Part shown: positions 34,735 to 43,517 of the stretch, piece by piece | How the letters are laid out: every line of letters begins with the position of its first letter | How positions within the stretch are numbered: the stretch's first letter is position 1 | From: Siccirubricoccus deserti | GTDB taxonomy: Bacteria > Pseudomonadota > Alphaproteobacteria > Acetobacterales > Acetobacteraceae | Direction of reading: 5' to 3' | Length of the DNA stretch: 64,000 nucleotides | NCBI RefSeq assembly: GCF_014283215.1 | Contig: NZ_JACOMF010000021.1 | Span: 1 to 64,000, forward strand | Notes under the pieces: generated by a model | What the model was told of the DNA's origin: nothing | The model's database searches: none | The model's input: the letters and a program-made list of their open reading frames with translations, nothing else | Program-made: the position numbers and the translations under genes

Positions 34735-37599
34735 ATGCGCCGTGTCGCCGTCCTGCTGCTCGCCCTGCTGGTGCTGCTGGGCGCCGGGCTGTGGTTCGGG
34801 CCGCGACTGCTCGACTGGGACGTCTGGCACGACCGGCTGACCGAGATCGCCTCCGCCCGGCTCGGCCGGCGGGTGGCGCTGGATGGGCCCATCACCCTGG
34901 TGCTGCTGCCCCAGCCACGGCTGGAGGCCACGCGCATCGCCATCGGCCCGGATGCCGATGGCCTCACCATCACTGCCCGCAGCATGCGGCTCCGGCTCGA
35001 CCTGCCGGCGCTGCTTGGCGGCCGGTTGGAGCCGCGCGAGCTGGCGCTGGTCGGCGGCGAAATCAGCCTGCCCTGGCCGCCCACCGAACTGCCGAGCTTC
35101 CGCCCGCCGCCCTGGCTCACCACGCTGGACGCCAGGCTGGAGGATTGCCGGCTGACCGTCGGCGGGCTGCAACTGGAGGGGCTGAATGCCCGCCTCACCA
35201 CCGGCGGGCTGGCGGAGGCGCTGGTCGCCGAGGGCCGCTTCGCCTGGCGCGGCCTCGCCGTGCGCTTCTCCGGCGACCTCGGCCGCGCCGGCTTCGACGG
35301 CATCGCCCCGCTCGACCTCAGCATGGCGGTCGCCGGCACCACCCTGACCGCGCGCGGGGTGCTTGCCCCCGGCGGCGGCTTCGTGGGGCGGGTGGAGGCG
35401 ACCGGCACCGACCTCTCCACCCTGGTGCCGGCCCCGCCGCTGGCCTTCCGCGCCACCGGAAGGCTGACCGCGGCGGCGGATCTGCTGGCGGCGGATGATC
35501 TGACCCTCGATCTCGGCGGCCAGCCGGCCCGCGGCGCGGTGACCCTGCGGCTGGCCCCGGCGCCGCGGCTCGACATCGCGCTCGCCGCCGGCCGGCTCGA
35601 CCTCGATGCCTGGATCGCCGCGCTGCGCCCGGCCAGCAGCCAGAGCCTGCCGGTCAGCATCGACCTCTCGGCCGAGGCGACCAGCTTCGGCCCGGTGCCG
35701 CTGCGGCGGCTGCGCGGTGCGGCCTTCCTGGAAGGCGAGCGAATGACGCTCTCCGACGTCTCCGCCGTGCTGCCGGGCGATACAGAGATCGAGCTGACCG
35801 GCGCGACCGCGCGGTCGCGGCTGGAACTCGCCATCCGCTTCGCCGGGACGAACCTGCGGGAGACGCTGGCGTCCTTCGGCCTGCCGCTCGGCGGCACCGA
35901 CCCAGCCCGGTTGCGCCAGGCGGAGGGGCGGTTCCGCCTGGCCTTGCAGGAGAATGAGGCGACGATCTCCGATCTCGTCGCCAGCATCGATGGCGCCCGG
36001 CTGTCCGGCGCCGGGGTGGTGCGCCAGGGGGTGCGGCCGGCGATCGGCGTCGGCATCACCCTGGACCGGCTGGACCTCGGCGGGCTGGTGCCGGAGTTGC
36101 CCGATGCCGCGGGCCTCGGTGCCTGGCTGGGCGGCTTCGACCTCAACCTGCGGCTGGCCGCCGAACGGCTGCGCTGGCGGGGCCTGGCGGCGGAGCGCGG
36201 CACCTTGGATGCGACGCTGGAGAACGGCAGGGTGGCGCTGCGGCGGCTGGCGCTGCGCTTCGGCGAGGTCGACATCGCCGCCTCCGGCGCGGCGCAGCTC
36301 GGCCCGACGCCGCGTTTCCCGGATGTGAGCATCGAGCTGAGCGGAGCAAGCGGCGCGGCGCTGGCGCCGCTGCTGCCGTCCGGTCTCGCGGCGCTGGCGC
36401 CGCTGGCCTCGCAGCAGGTGGCGTTGCGGCTGACCGGCGGCGGCGTGCCGGATGCGGTGGCGTTGAAGGCTGAGGGCGACCTGGGCGCGCTGCGGCTGGA
36501 AGCGGCGGCGACGCTGAATGCGGTGGCGCGGCGCGGCACCGGCACGCTGACCCTGCGTCACCCCGGTGCGCCGCGGCTGCTGGCCCGGCTCGGTGCCGGG
36601 CCGGTGGAATGGCTGGGTGAAGGATCCTTTGCCATCATCGCCAATCTATCCGGCCAGGCGAATGCCCAGGGCACCAGCCTGACCGCCGAGCATCTGGATG
36701 TGGTTGCCGGTGGGCTGCGCGCGCGCGGGCAGCTCACCCTGGCGACCGGCGGGGCGCGGCCGAAGCTGACCGGGCGCATCGCCGCCGAGCTGCTGCCGCT
36801 GCCCTGGCACGGCCTCGGCGCTACGGAGCCGCTCGGGTTTGAACAACTGGCCGGCTTCGATGCGGAGCTGGCGGTGGAGGCGGCACGCATCCTGCCGCAG
36901 GGCGAACCGGCCAGCGGCGCGGTGCTGGAGGCGGCCAGCGCCACCTTGCGGCTGGCCGAGGGCAGGTTGCAGCTCGAAGGCGTCCAGGCCCGGCTCGGCA
37001 GTGGCAGCCTGCGCGGCGGCCTGACGCTGGAGGCCACCGCCAGCCCGCCACGGCTCGGCATCGAGGCGAGCATCGCCGATGCGGCGCTGACCGGCCCGCT
37101 GTTCGGCCTGCCCTTCGACCTCGGTGCCGGGCGGCTGGAGGCGACCACCCGCTTCGCCGCCTCCGGCCACAGCCTGGCGGCACTGGCGGCGACCGCGGAA
37201 GGCACGCTGGAATTCGCCGTCCGTGACGGCGTGTTGATCGGGCTCGACCTCGGCGCGGTGCAGGCGGCGGCGGCGCTGCCTGAGCTTGGTGCGGTCGAGG
37301 CGGCCTTGCAGGGCGCGCTCGGCGGCGGCGCCAGCGCCTTCGAGCGGCTGGAGGTGGCGGGGCCGGTGGCGGAAGGCCGATTGCGGCTGGAGACGGCGCG
37401 GCTGGCTTCGGAGCGTGGCGGCGAGGCAACGACGGCGACCGGCGAGATCGGCCTCGCCCGCGGCACCCTGGACCTGCTGCTGCTGGCCCGGCCGGTGGCG
37501 GAGGCGCCAGGGATCGGGCTGCGGCTGACCGGCCCGGCGACGGCGCCGCGCCGGTTGCCGGAGCTGGCGCCCTTCCTGCGCTGGAAGGCGGAGCGGTAG
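34735..37599 (+). CDS. AsmA-family protein
   Basis: A 954-aa protein starts with one membrane anchor (RRVAVLLLALLVLLGAGLWF, residues 2-21). It then has the AsmA N-terminal pattern LGRRVALDGPITLVLLPQPR and a long array of beta-rich repeats with many LxLxxxxLxG units. AsmA-like proteins are inner-membrane-anchored bridge proteins in the periplasm linked to outer-membrane lipid traffic. It begins 56 bases after the 5-oxoprolinase stop; ATG 34735 is the first start that includes the membrane segment. The family call is firm, the specific function is not. Confidence 0.88.
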   Translation: MRRVAVLLLALLVLLGAGLWFGPRLLDWDVWHDRLTEIASARLGRRVALDGPITLVLLPQPRLEATRIAIGPDADGLTITARSMRLRLDLPALLGGRLEPRELALVGGEISLPWPPTELPSFRPPPWLTTLDARLEDCRLTVGGLQLEGLNARLTTGGLAEALVAEGRFAWRGLAVRFSGDLGRAGFDGIAPLDLSMAVAGTTLTARGVLAPGGGFVGRVEATGTDLSTLVPAPPLAFRATGRLTAAADLLAADDLTLDLGGQPARGAVTLRLAPAPRLDIALAAGRLDLDAWIAALRPASSQSLPVSIDLSAEATSFGPVPLRRLRGAAFLEGERMTLSDVSAVLPGDTEIELTGATARSRLELAIRFAGTNLRETLASFGLPLGGTDPARLRQAEGRFRLALQENEATISDLVASIDGARLSGAGVVRQGVRPAIGVGITLDRLDLGGLVPELPDAAGLGAWLGGFDLNLRLAAERLRWRGLAAERGTLDATLENGRVALRRLALRFGEVDIAASGAAQLGPTPRFPDVSIELSGASGAALAPLLPSGLAALAPLASQQVALRLTGGGVPDAVALKAEGDLGALRLEAAATLNAVARRGTGTLTLRHPGAPRLLARLGAGPVEWLGEGSFAIIANLSGQANAQGTSLTAEHLDVVAGGLRARGQLTLATGGARPKLTGRIAAELLPLPWHGLGATEPLGFEQLAGFDAELAVEAARILPQGEPASGAVLEAASATLRLAEGRLQLEGVQARLGSGSLRGGLTLEATASPPRLGIEASIADAALTGPLFGLPFDLGAGRLEATTRFAASGHSLAALAATAEGTLEFAVRDGVLIGLDLGAVQAAAALPELGAVEAALQGALGGGASAFERLEVAGPVAEGRLRLETARLASERGGEATTATGEIGLARGTLDLLLLARPVAEAPGIGLRLTGPATAPRRLPELAPFLRWKAER

Positions 37600-37873
37600 G
37601 CTGAAGCGGGCAGGGTGGGCGGTGATGGCTGGGGAAGGCACTGGCTACTCCAGACCCCATCCGTCAGGCCGGGACCCGGCCTGGGCCGGTGGGAATCCGC
37701 GGCCCGCTGCGGAACGGACTTGTCCGCAATCGACTCCGGCCACCCATCCGCTTGAACCGCCCACAACTGCCGGCGCGACCGCCCCGCTCATCCTCGCCGG
37801 CCAGGCTCCCTCTCGCCCTGCCTGCACGGCGGCGCCACACTGGCGCCGGCTCAACCACCCACCGGGGATCATC

Positions 37874-38155
37874 ATGGCATCACGGGAAGGCGCGCTGACG
37901 CGCGCCGCGGCATTCTTCGACGAGGGCAGCTTCAGGGCATTGCTCACCGATCTGGTGGCGATCCCCTCCACCGCGCAGGAGCCGGGCTTCGAGCCGGAGC
38001 TGGACCGCTACCTGCGGCAGGCGATCACCCCCTGGCTCGACCGGCTCGGCTTCGCCTCGGCCATCCACCCCAACCCGCTGGATGGCTTCGGCCCGATCCT
38101 GACCGCTGCCCGCATCGAGGATCCGGCGCTGCCCACCGTGCTGCTCTACGGGTAA
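37874..38155 (+). pseudogene. Displaced native 5-prime end of the M20 peptidase gene
   Basis: This encodes the first 93 residues of an M20 peptidase, ending in LLYG followed directly by a TAA that belongs to the inserted element. It aligns without gaps over all 93 residues with the N-terminus of the intact gene at 44200 (about 58 identities by eye), and both end at the same glycine. It is therefore the original start of the host gene, cut off by integration between the codons for YG and the metal-binding HGD. It keeps the host's GC-rich codon style and an ATG with its original upstream region. Confidence 0.88.
38147..38151. other. Left attachment junction (attL) core
   Basis: TACGG is shared with 44473-44477. 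To its left lies host sequence (M20 codons ...LLY), to its right element sequence starting GTAAGGATGTGG. Large serine integrases need only a 2-bp identical core, so the exact crossover lies within or beside these five bases. Confidence 0.7.
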
Positions 38156-38218
38156 GGATGTGGCATTTAGAGAGCATATTCGGTAAGAGGGGCGCGCCGA
38201 CAGCACGGAACCCCCCAG

Positions 38219-39955
38219 GTGTTCATCCTCCCCTACAGCCGCCCGTTAACCAGGGAAGAACTGCTCGGCAGCACGGCCGCCGACTACGATCGATGGTCTT
38301 CCCCCCAGCAGGAGGGCGGCTCCACCCAGGAGCGCCAAGATGAGGTAAAGGCTCAAACTATCTCCCACTTCCGGTTGAACTTGAACCCGGAGTGGAGCTT
38401 CGACGACAAGGGGCTGTCGGCCAGCAAAGGCGACCACCGTACTCGGGGTAAGCTGGCCGAACTCCTCAGGATGGCGAAGGATGGGGTGTTCTACGGGCCA
38501 AAGCCGGTCGTCCTCGTCCTTGAGGCCATCGACCGCCTCATCCGCGAGGGCCTGCTGGTCGGCAGCACTGAAATCCTCAAAGTGCTACTCGACAACAATA
38601 TCGTCGTGGTAACGGGCGACCTCACGATTTGGGACCGCTTCTCGATCGAGACTGACCTGAACCACAAGCTGGTGGCTGAACTGAACGCTGCCCGCCGCTA
38701 CGCTGAGCGCCTGCGCCAGTTCGCCGAGGGGGCGCACCGGAAAAAGCGGGAGCGGTTGGTCGCCGTCCTCGCCGACCCCACGGCCTCCCTGCCGCAGATC
38801 AATGGCAGGACGCCCTTCTGGCTTATCCGCCTGCGGCCGGACACCAAGCACGGCCCCATCCCCGCCGAAGGCAATGGCTTTTGGTACGTGATCGACGAGA
38901 AGGTCTGGGGGCCGATCGTTCGCCGCATATTCCGGGATATCGGCCAGGGCAGGACGATGAAGCAGGTCGCCTCGGGGCTGAACTGCGACGGCATCCGCTC
39001 GCCGGACGGGAAGGATTGGCGGGCCAGCCGCGTCGGCCAACTGTTGCGAGACCGCCATGTGTTGGGCTTCTACACGCCGACCAAATGGGTCGATGTCGTG
39101 GAGGAGGGCAAGACGGTGCGCCGCCGCGTCCCGGCAACGCGTCGCGTGGGCGATGTCGATATCACCATGGGGGAGGTGAAGATCGCCCCGGCGGTGGTCA
39201 CGCTTGAGGAATGGTACAAGGCCCGAGACGTGCTGGAAGGCCGCGAGCGACGCCTTCGGGGGCGGCGCGGCAAGAACATCCCGAACCTGTTCACGGGCCG
39301 GACCGCCTGCGCGACCTGCGGGGGCCGCCTGCGGGCCGACACCGGAGGGGGCATCCGCCGGGGCCGTCGCCGCCGCGACCTTATCTGCGCCCGCTACGTC
39401 GAGAGCGACACCTGCACGGACGGGCAGCGGTATGATCTCCACCACTTCGAGGCCCTCCTGCTGATGGAGATCGTCCGTCGCTCAGAGATCGCCCCCAAAA
39501 CTCCGACCGGGGACACGTCGCAGATGGAGGCCGAGCGGGTCGCCCTCCTGGCCGAAATCGACCGGCTTGAGCAGGCCAGGGCGGCTGTGCGGAAGCACAT
39601 GCCCCAGGAATGGGCCATCGAGGAGATGGCCCGCGCTGGCAGGGAGCAGGACACAGCCAAGAAGCGGGCGGTCGAACTCTCCCAGCAGATCGAGGTGGCG
39701 GCGACAGCGGCCAGCCGGGCCACTGAGGCTTGGGCCTTTATCAGGGAGGTGATGGGACCGGCGATCCAGGGGGACGTGGACGCGCGCGACCGGCTCCGCA
39801 CCCTGCTGGCCCGGATAGACTACCAGATCACTGGGGACAGCGGCGGTGGCCTCCTTCTGACGATCGGCGGCAGCACGGTGGACATCAGCCCCGAAGGGCG
39901 GGAGGAGGAGTGGGAGCGGGACGACGCGCAGGCTGAGCGCATGGCGGCGGAGTAG
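38219..39955 (+). CDS. Large serine recombinase (integrase)
   Basis: The 578-aa protein has the size and plan of phage-type serine integrases. The resolvase domain holds Y23-D-R25-W-S27 followed by Q31, with S27 as the likely nucleophile. A recombinase domain follows (VWGPIVRRIFRDIGQGRT, with LNCDGIRSPDGKDWRASRV), then a zinc-ribbon part (CATCGGRL and C-x7-C in ICARYVESDTC), a coiled coil (about 435-510), and a charged tail. The start is GTG 38219, 64 bases inside the left end. It should catalyse integration at the M20 gene; excision would need a partner directionality factor not recognised here. Confidence 0.92.
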   Translation: MFILPYSRPLTREELLGSTAADYDRWSSPQQEGGSTQERQDEVKAQTISHFRLNLNPEWSFDDKGLSASKGDHRTRGKLAELLRMAKDGVFYGPKPVVLVLEAIDRLIREGLLVGSTEILKVLLDNNIVVVTGDLTIWDRFSIETDLNHKLVAELNAARRYAERLRQFAEGAHRKKRERLVAVLADPTASLPQINGRTPFWLIRLRPDTKHGPIPAEGNGFWYVIDEKVWGPIVRRIFRDIGQGRTMKQVASGLNCDGIRSPDGKDWRASRVGQLLRDRHVLGFYTPTKWVDVVEEGKTVRRRVPATRRVGDVDITMGEVKIAPAVVTLEEWYKARDVLEGRERRLRGRRGKNIPNLFTGRTACATCGGRLRADTGGGIRRGRRRRDLICARYVESDTCTDGQRYDLHHFEALLLMEIVRRSEIAPKTPTGDTSQMEAERVALLAEIDRLEQARAAVRKHMPQEWAIEEMARAGREQDTAKKRAVELSQQIEVAATAASRATEAWAFIREVMGPAIQGDVDARDRLRTLLARIDYQITGDSGGGLLLTIGGSTVDISPEGREEEWERDDAQAERMAAE

Positions 39956-40043
39956 CCCGTCCTTCATTTGGGAGAAGGGACATCCGGGCCGGTATCGCCT
40001 TCTGTTGCGCAACGTGGCACCTCTGCTGCTCAACTCGGAGTAG

Positions 40044-40505
40044 GCCATACCTCCGCAGCCAGAACCGCCCATTATTTCGGCCGAGGACGAAGCCACGGGC
40101 GATCTGTTCCCCGAGGGCTTCGCCGATCTTTACGAGGTCCACAGCTACCGGAACGCCGCCCACATCCTGCGCAACGCCTGCAAGGCCGAGTTCGACGAAC
40201 TCGTCGGCAAGCTGATGGGGTTCAGGATTAAGACCGCCGAGATGGTGGAGAGCGGTGGGAACAAGACGAAGACCGCCAAGGCCATGGATGACCTCCTCCA
40301 CCCGCTTGGGTGGAACGAGACCCGCATTGTGGGCGACTTCTACATCAGGCGGTTGAGCGGCTCGAAGCCGAAGGCCAAAATGGGAAGGGGGAAGGGGGAA
40401 GGCGGCCAGGGCGGCCACGATACCGGAGGAGCCGTCGCCCTACGACTACCGCATCCCGCGCTTCGTCTCGTTAGGACGGGCCTCTGTGAGAAGCAGCATG
40501 CATGA
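40044..40505 (+). pseudogene. Truncated BglII/BstYI-like restriction endonuclease
   Basis: The frame is open from just after a TAG at 40041 and has no ATG before 40215. It reads YEVHSYRNAAHILRNAC, then the family-like block ESGGNKTKTAKAMDDLL and HPLGWNETRIVGDFYIRR. This matches the N-terminal half of a restriction-enzyme family with a GGNxSxIxxxLDxxLxPxGWxE motif. After KPKAK the reading turns into glycine-rich low complexity and ends, so the C-terminal catalytic core is missing. No methyltransferase partner is present. The family name is from memory of the motif and should be checked. Confidence 0.5.
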
Positions 40506-40674
40506 GATCGCGCCGGAGCTTTGCGGATAGGCGCCTCTCCGCCATTGTGCGGTTTCCGACTGGAAATAACCGCCTGCGTCACCATATGTAGACCATCGCC
40601 CGCTGAGATTTTCCGGCGCGGGCGGCTGAGAGAGGCCAGCACTCCCGCCGACACCCCGTCGCAGGAGCGCCCCC

Positions 40675-41421
40675 ATGGCTCTCGCTGATCAACCGCTGCC
40701 TACCCTCCACAATCGCCTGCTCATGGCCCTGCCGCCCGAGGACTTTGCCCGGCTCCGGCCCCGGCTTGAGCCGGTTGAACTGCCCTTCCGCAAGGTATTG
40801 CAGGAGCCGGGCAAGCCGGTCACGTCGGTCTACTTCCCTGAGACTGGCTGGTCCTCGATGCTGGCCTACATGGAGGACGGCGACGCCGCCGAGGTCGGGC
40901 TTGTTGGCCATGAGGGCATGATCGGGCTGCCACTCCTGCTTGGCGGTGATAGCGACGACCTCGAAGCCATGGTGCAGGCCCCCGGCACCGCCCTGCGAAT
41001 GGACGCGGCGGCGTTCCGCGAGGAACTGGAGCGCATCCCGGCCTTTCGGACCCTCTTGCTCCGCTACGTGCTGGTCCATCACGGTCAGGTCGCGCGGACA
41101 GCAGCCTGCAATGGGCGGCATCACATCGAACAGCGCCTCGCCCGCTGGCTCCTCATGGCCCACGATCGGGCCGAGGGAGACGAGTTCCCGATGACCCATG
41201 AGTTCCTGTCGATGATGCTCGGGGTTCGCCGCGCCGGGGTCACCGTCGCAGCCCAGCTACTCTCGAAAGCAGGCATGATCCGCTACGAGCGGGGCCGCAT
41301 CGAGGTCACCGACCGACCCGGTTTGGAAAGCGTCGCCTGCGAATGTTACGGCGTGGTCCGCCGGGCATGTGATGCCCTGCTCGGGCAGGAAGCGACGGCA
41401 AGGGATGTCTACCGCCGCTGA
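40675..41421 (+). CDS. Crp/Fnr-family transcriptional regulator
   Basis: The 248-aa protein has an N-terminal cyclic-nucleotide-binding-like barrel (SVYFPETGWSSMLAYMEDG, VGHEGMIGLPLLLGG) and a C-terminal Crp-type helix-turn-helix (THEFLSMMLGVRRAGVTVAAQ, then LSKAGMIRYERGRIEVTDRPG). No FNR-type cysteine cluster is present at the N-terminus. It is cargo of the serine-integrase element. Similar regulators are frequent in stress and accessory loci of alphaproteobacteria; its targets cannot be told from sequence. Confidence 0.88.
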   Translation: MALADQPLPTLHNRLLMALPPEDFARLRPRLEPVELPFRKVLQEPGKPVTSVYFPETGWSSMLAYMEDGDAAEVGLVGHEGMIGLPLLLGGDSDDLEAMVQAPGTALRMDAAAFREELERIPAFRTLLLRYVLVHHGQVARTAACNGRHHIEQRLARWLLMAHDRAEGDEFPMTHEFLSMMLGVRRAGVTVAAQLLSKAGMIRYERGRIEVTDRPGLESVACECYGVVRRACDALLGQEATARDVYRR

Positions 41422-41484
41422 GGTTGCACTCGCTCCCTTCTCGCAGGGCAAGCCAGTGCGAGACGGCTGCCCTGAGGCAGAATG

Positions 41485-41542
41485 TGTCTCAGACGAATCA
41501 GTCTTGTCATTGTGAGACAGATATGGTCTAACCTCTTAGACC
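41485..41542. promoter_or_regulatory. Inverted-repeat cluster before the resolvase gene (candidate res site)
   Basis: Two inverted repeats lie in the 70 bases upstream of the resolvase start. TGTCTCA (41485-41491) pairs with TGAGACA (41513-41519), and GGTCTAA (41525-41531) pairs with TTAGACC (41536-41542). Small serine resolvases bind several inverted half-sites next to their own gene, so this is a plausible res or autoregulatory site. Confidence 0.5.
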
Positions 41543-41563
41543 CTAATGAGACGGGATGACGCC

Positions 41564-42154
41564 ATGCAAGTCGGATACGCGAGGGTATCGACGATTGAGG
41601 GCCAGGAGGCCGGGCTGGCGGCGCAGGTGCGGGACCTGAACGCGGTCGGGTGCGAGAAGGTGTTCTACGAGCAGGTCTCCAGCGTCGCGGTGCAACGCCC
41701 ACAGTTGCAGGGTGCCCTGGAGTTCGTCCGGGCCGGGGATACTCTCGTTGTAACAAAGCCAGATCGGCTAGCCCGGTCCGTAGTGGACCTGCTTGGGATC
41801 GTGGCCCGGCTGGAGGCTCGGGGGGTGGGGCTCCGCATCCTCAGCTTGGGCGGCGCCGAGGTAGACACCTCAACGGCCACTGGGCGGCTGACGTTAACCA
41901 TGCTGGCCGCCGTGGCAGAATTTGAGCGGGCGCTAATGTTGGAGCGCCAGTTGGAAGGGATCGCCAAGGCCAAGGCCGAGGGGAAGTATCGAGGCCGCGC
42001 GCCCACCGCCCGGCGGCAGGGAGCCGAGGTTCGGCGGCTCCATGCCCAAGGGGTGCGCCCGACCGAAATCGGCCAGAAGCTCGGGATCAGCCGGGCTAGC
42101 GTCTACCGCGCGCTGGCCGAGGCGGCAGGGGGTGGGGCAACCAGGGCCGCATAA
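41564..42154 (+). CDS. Small serine resolvase/invertase
   Basis: The 196-aa protein begins MQVGYARVST with the catalytic serine at position 9. It continues with the expected YARVST...Q, KPDRLARSVVDLL and GRLTLTMLAAVAEFER blocks and ends with a Hin-type helix-turn-helix (GVRPTEIGQKLGISRASVYRAL). It belongs to the Tn3-resolvase/Pin family, distinct from the large integrase of the same element. The start at 41564 follows a GGGAT ribosome-binding site; six in-frame codons lie upstream. It may resolve dimers of the circular form or be left from an older transposon. Confidence 0.93.
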   Translation: MQVGYARVSTIEGQEAGLAAQVRDLNAVGCEKVFYEQVSSVAVQRPQLQGALEFVRAGDTLVVTKPDRLARSVVDLLGIVARLEARGVGLRILSLGGAEVDTSTATGRLTLTMLAAVAEFERALMLERQLEGIAKAKAEGKYRGRAPTARRQGAEVRRLHAQGVRPTEIGQKLGISRASVYRALAEAAGGGATRAA

Positions 42155-42415
42155 GCGGCCCGGCGCATGTTTCGCCGACGCTAAATAGAGGATGATCCCT
42201 GTCTTCCTCTCCATCGACCGGAGCCAAATCGGCGCGTGGCGCGCCGCCCGTGTGTTCCAATGCTGCCGTGCATTCGCTCATCGCATCGCCCCGCGCTGCT
42301 TCATTCAAGCCCGCTATGTGGACCATGAAAGGGTCGGCTGGGATTTCCAGATGCCCAACCAGGGTACGGCGCTCGCACTGCGGCTCTTTCACAAGAGGCT
42401 CATGGGAGGGCCGAA

Positions 42416-42697
42416 GTGGTGAAGGCCCGCAAGCCGCAGAAGCCTGTCGGCGGGGCGGTCACGGCCAAGCTCGACAAGTTCGGCTCGGTGCAGCGGCAGA
42501 TCGCCCGCGAACGGCAGCGCCATTCCAACGCTATGGCGGGCTTCGCCGCTAAGCGGAGCGCCGCCGCCCGCATCGCCGACGCCGTGCGACGGGCCGTCGC
42601 CCTGGCCGACCTGCCCCCCCGTGAGAAGGAGGAGCGTGACCGCCACCGGGCGAAACTTTCCGAACTGGAGCGGCGCGCCAGGGATGCAAGGCGATGA
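42416..42697 (+). CDS. Small basic helical protein of unknown function
   Basis: A 93-aa ORF starts at GTG 42416 behind a GGGAGGG ribosome-binding site. It is rich in lysine, arginine and alanine, with predicted helices (FGSVQRQIARERQRHSNAMAG, EERDRHRAKLSELERRARD) and no cysteines. Its TGA overlaps the ATG of the next gene (ATGATG), so the two are translationally coupled. It may bind nucleic acid, which is a guess from charge alone. No family is recognised. Confidence 0.6.
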   Translation: MVKARKPQKPVGGAVTAKLDKFGSVQRQIARERQRHSNAMAGFAAKRSAAARIADAVRRAVALADLPPREKEERDRHRAKLSELERRARDARR

Positions 42698-43362
42698 TGG
42701 GCAGGTCGCCGCGCATGCAAAGGGCGGCCCTGTTGGAGGCCGAGGCCGTCCAGGCGGAGGTGATCGCCTGCTTGTCGTCGAAGGGCGCAGTCGGGATCGC
42801 CGACCGTCTCGCCCGGTGTCAGTCCGTGCGTCTGCGGCGGCACGAACGGTGGCGCTGCGGTTCCGCCGGTTGCTGGTCGTGCCGTCGATCCGCCATGCGG
42901 GCATGGTGGAGCCGGGTGCAAGTGTGGGCCAGTCCGAGGGCGTCGCTGACCGTGATTCCCGTCACCGCCGAGCCCGGCAAGATCGTCGAGGCGGCTCGCG
43001 GACTGCGGCGAGGAGTTCGTGATGTTCGAGATCGTCATGTCCACCGCCGCCGCACATGGTGTCATGTCGCATTAGCGGGCATCGTTGCCAGTGGCCGAGC
43101 CTATGTGATGGTCGATGGTGCGGATGGCAACGACGTGGTGAAGGTCTTCTCTCAGCGATGGTCTGGGGTGATGCTGGGGGATGCTCTGGCCGTGCCGGAT
43201 TCGAGCTTCGTTGTCGAGGATGCCGTGCAACTAGCTCTCGCTCGCCGTGGCCTCCAGCCTCTCCGACTGGCTGTGCAAGAGCAGTGGCTTCGAACTGTTG
43301 TCGTCGATGGCTCTGCGGCTCTTGGTGACGGCTTCCTCGAACCTATGCCGATCGTGTTCTGA
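42694..43362 (+). CDS. Unknown protein with a zinc-type cysteine motif
   Basis: This is a 222-aa protein overlapping the small basic gene by 4 bases. Its N-terminal part holds RWRCGSAGCWSCRRSAMRAWW, a C-x4-C-x2-C arrangement with extra basic residues, suggesting metal and nucleic-acid binding. The C-terminal half has mixed hydrophobic strands and no known motif. The arginine-rich stretch around residues 100-120 hints at DNA or RNA contact. Together with the convergent HUH-like gene it may form the element's replication or mobilisation module; this is inference from neighbourhood. Confidence 0.6.
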   Translation: MMGRSPRMQRAALLEAEAVQAEVIACLSSKGAVGIADRLARCQSVRLRRHERWRCGSAGCWSCRRSAMRAWWSRVQVWASPRASLTVIPVTAEPGKIVEAARGLRRGVRDVRDRHVHRRRTWCHVALAGIVASGRAYVMVDGADGNDVVKVFSQRWSGVMLGDALAVPDSSFVVEDAVQLALARRGLQPLRLAVQEQWLRTVVVDGSAALGDGFLEPMPIVF

Positions 43363-43517
43363 CCTCTGCCCATAGGATTACATTGCGGGGGTCCGTATGG
43401 CCCCCACGCGGTTGGCTCGATGCTGGTCCGGGTGGCCGAAGGGGCGCGCTGGTCGCAGCCCCGCCCGCTCGGCACCGTGGGTGGCGCTTTTCCCCGCGCC
43501 GCCAAGAGGGAGGTGCG

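Noticed and set aside
34222-37766. Long minus-strand open frames opposite the AsmA gene
   Set aside because: Composition is glutamine/arginine/alanine-rich without motifs, typical of antisense frames in GC-rich DNA; the plus-strand AsmA protein has clear domain structure.
42192-42422. A 76-codon ORF overlapping the start of the small basic gene
   Set aside because: Its end reads into the next gene's ribosome-binding site and its composition is irregular; no family pattern.
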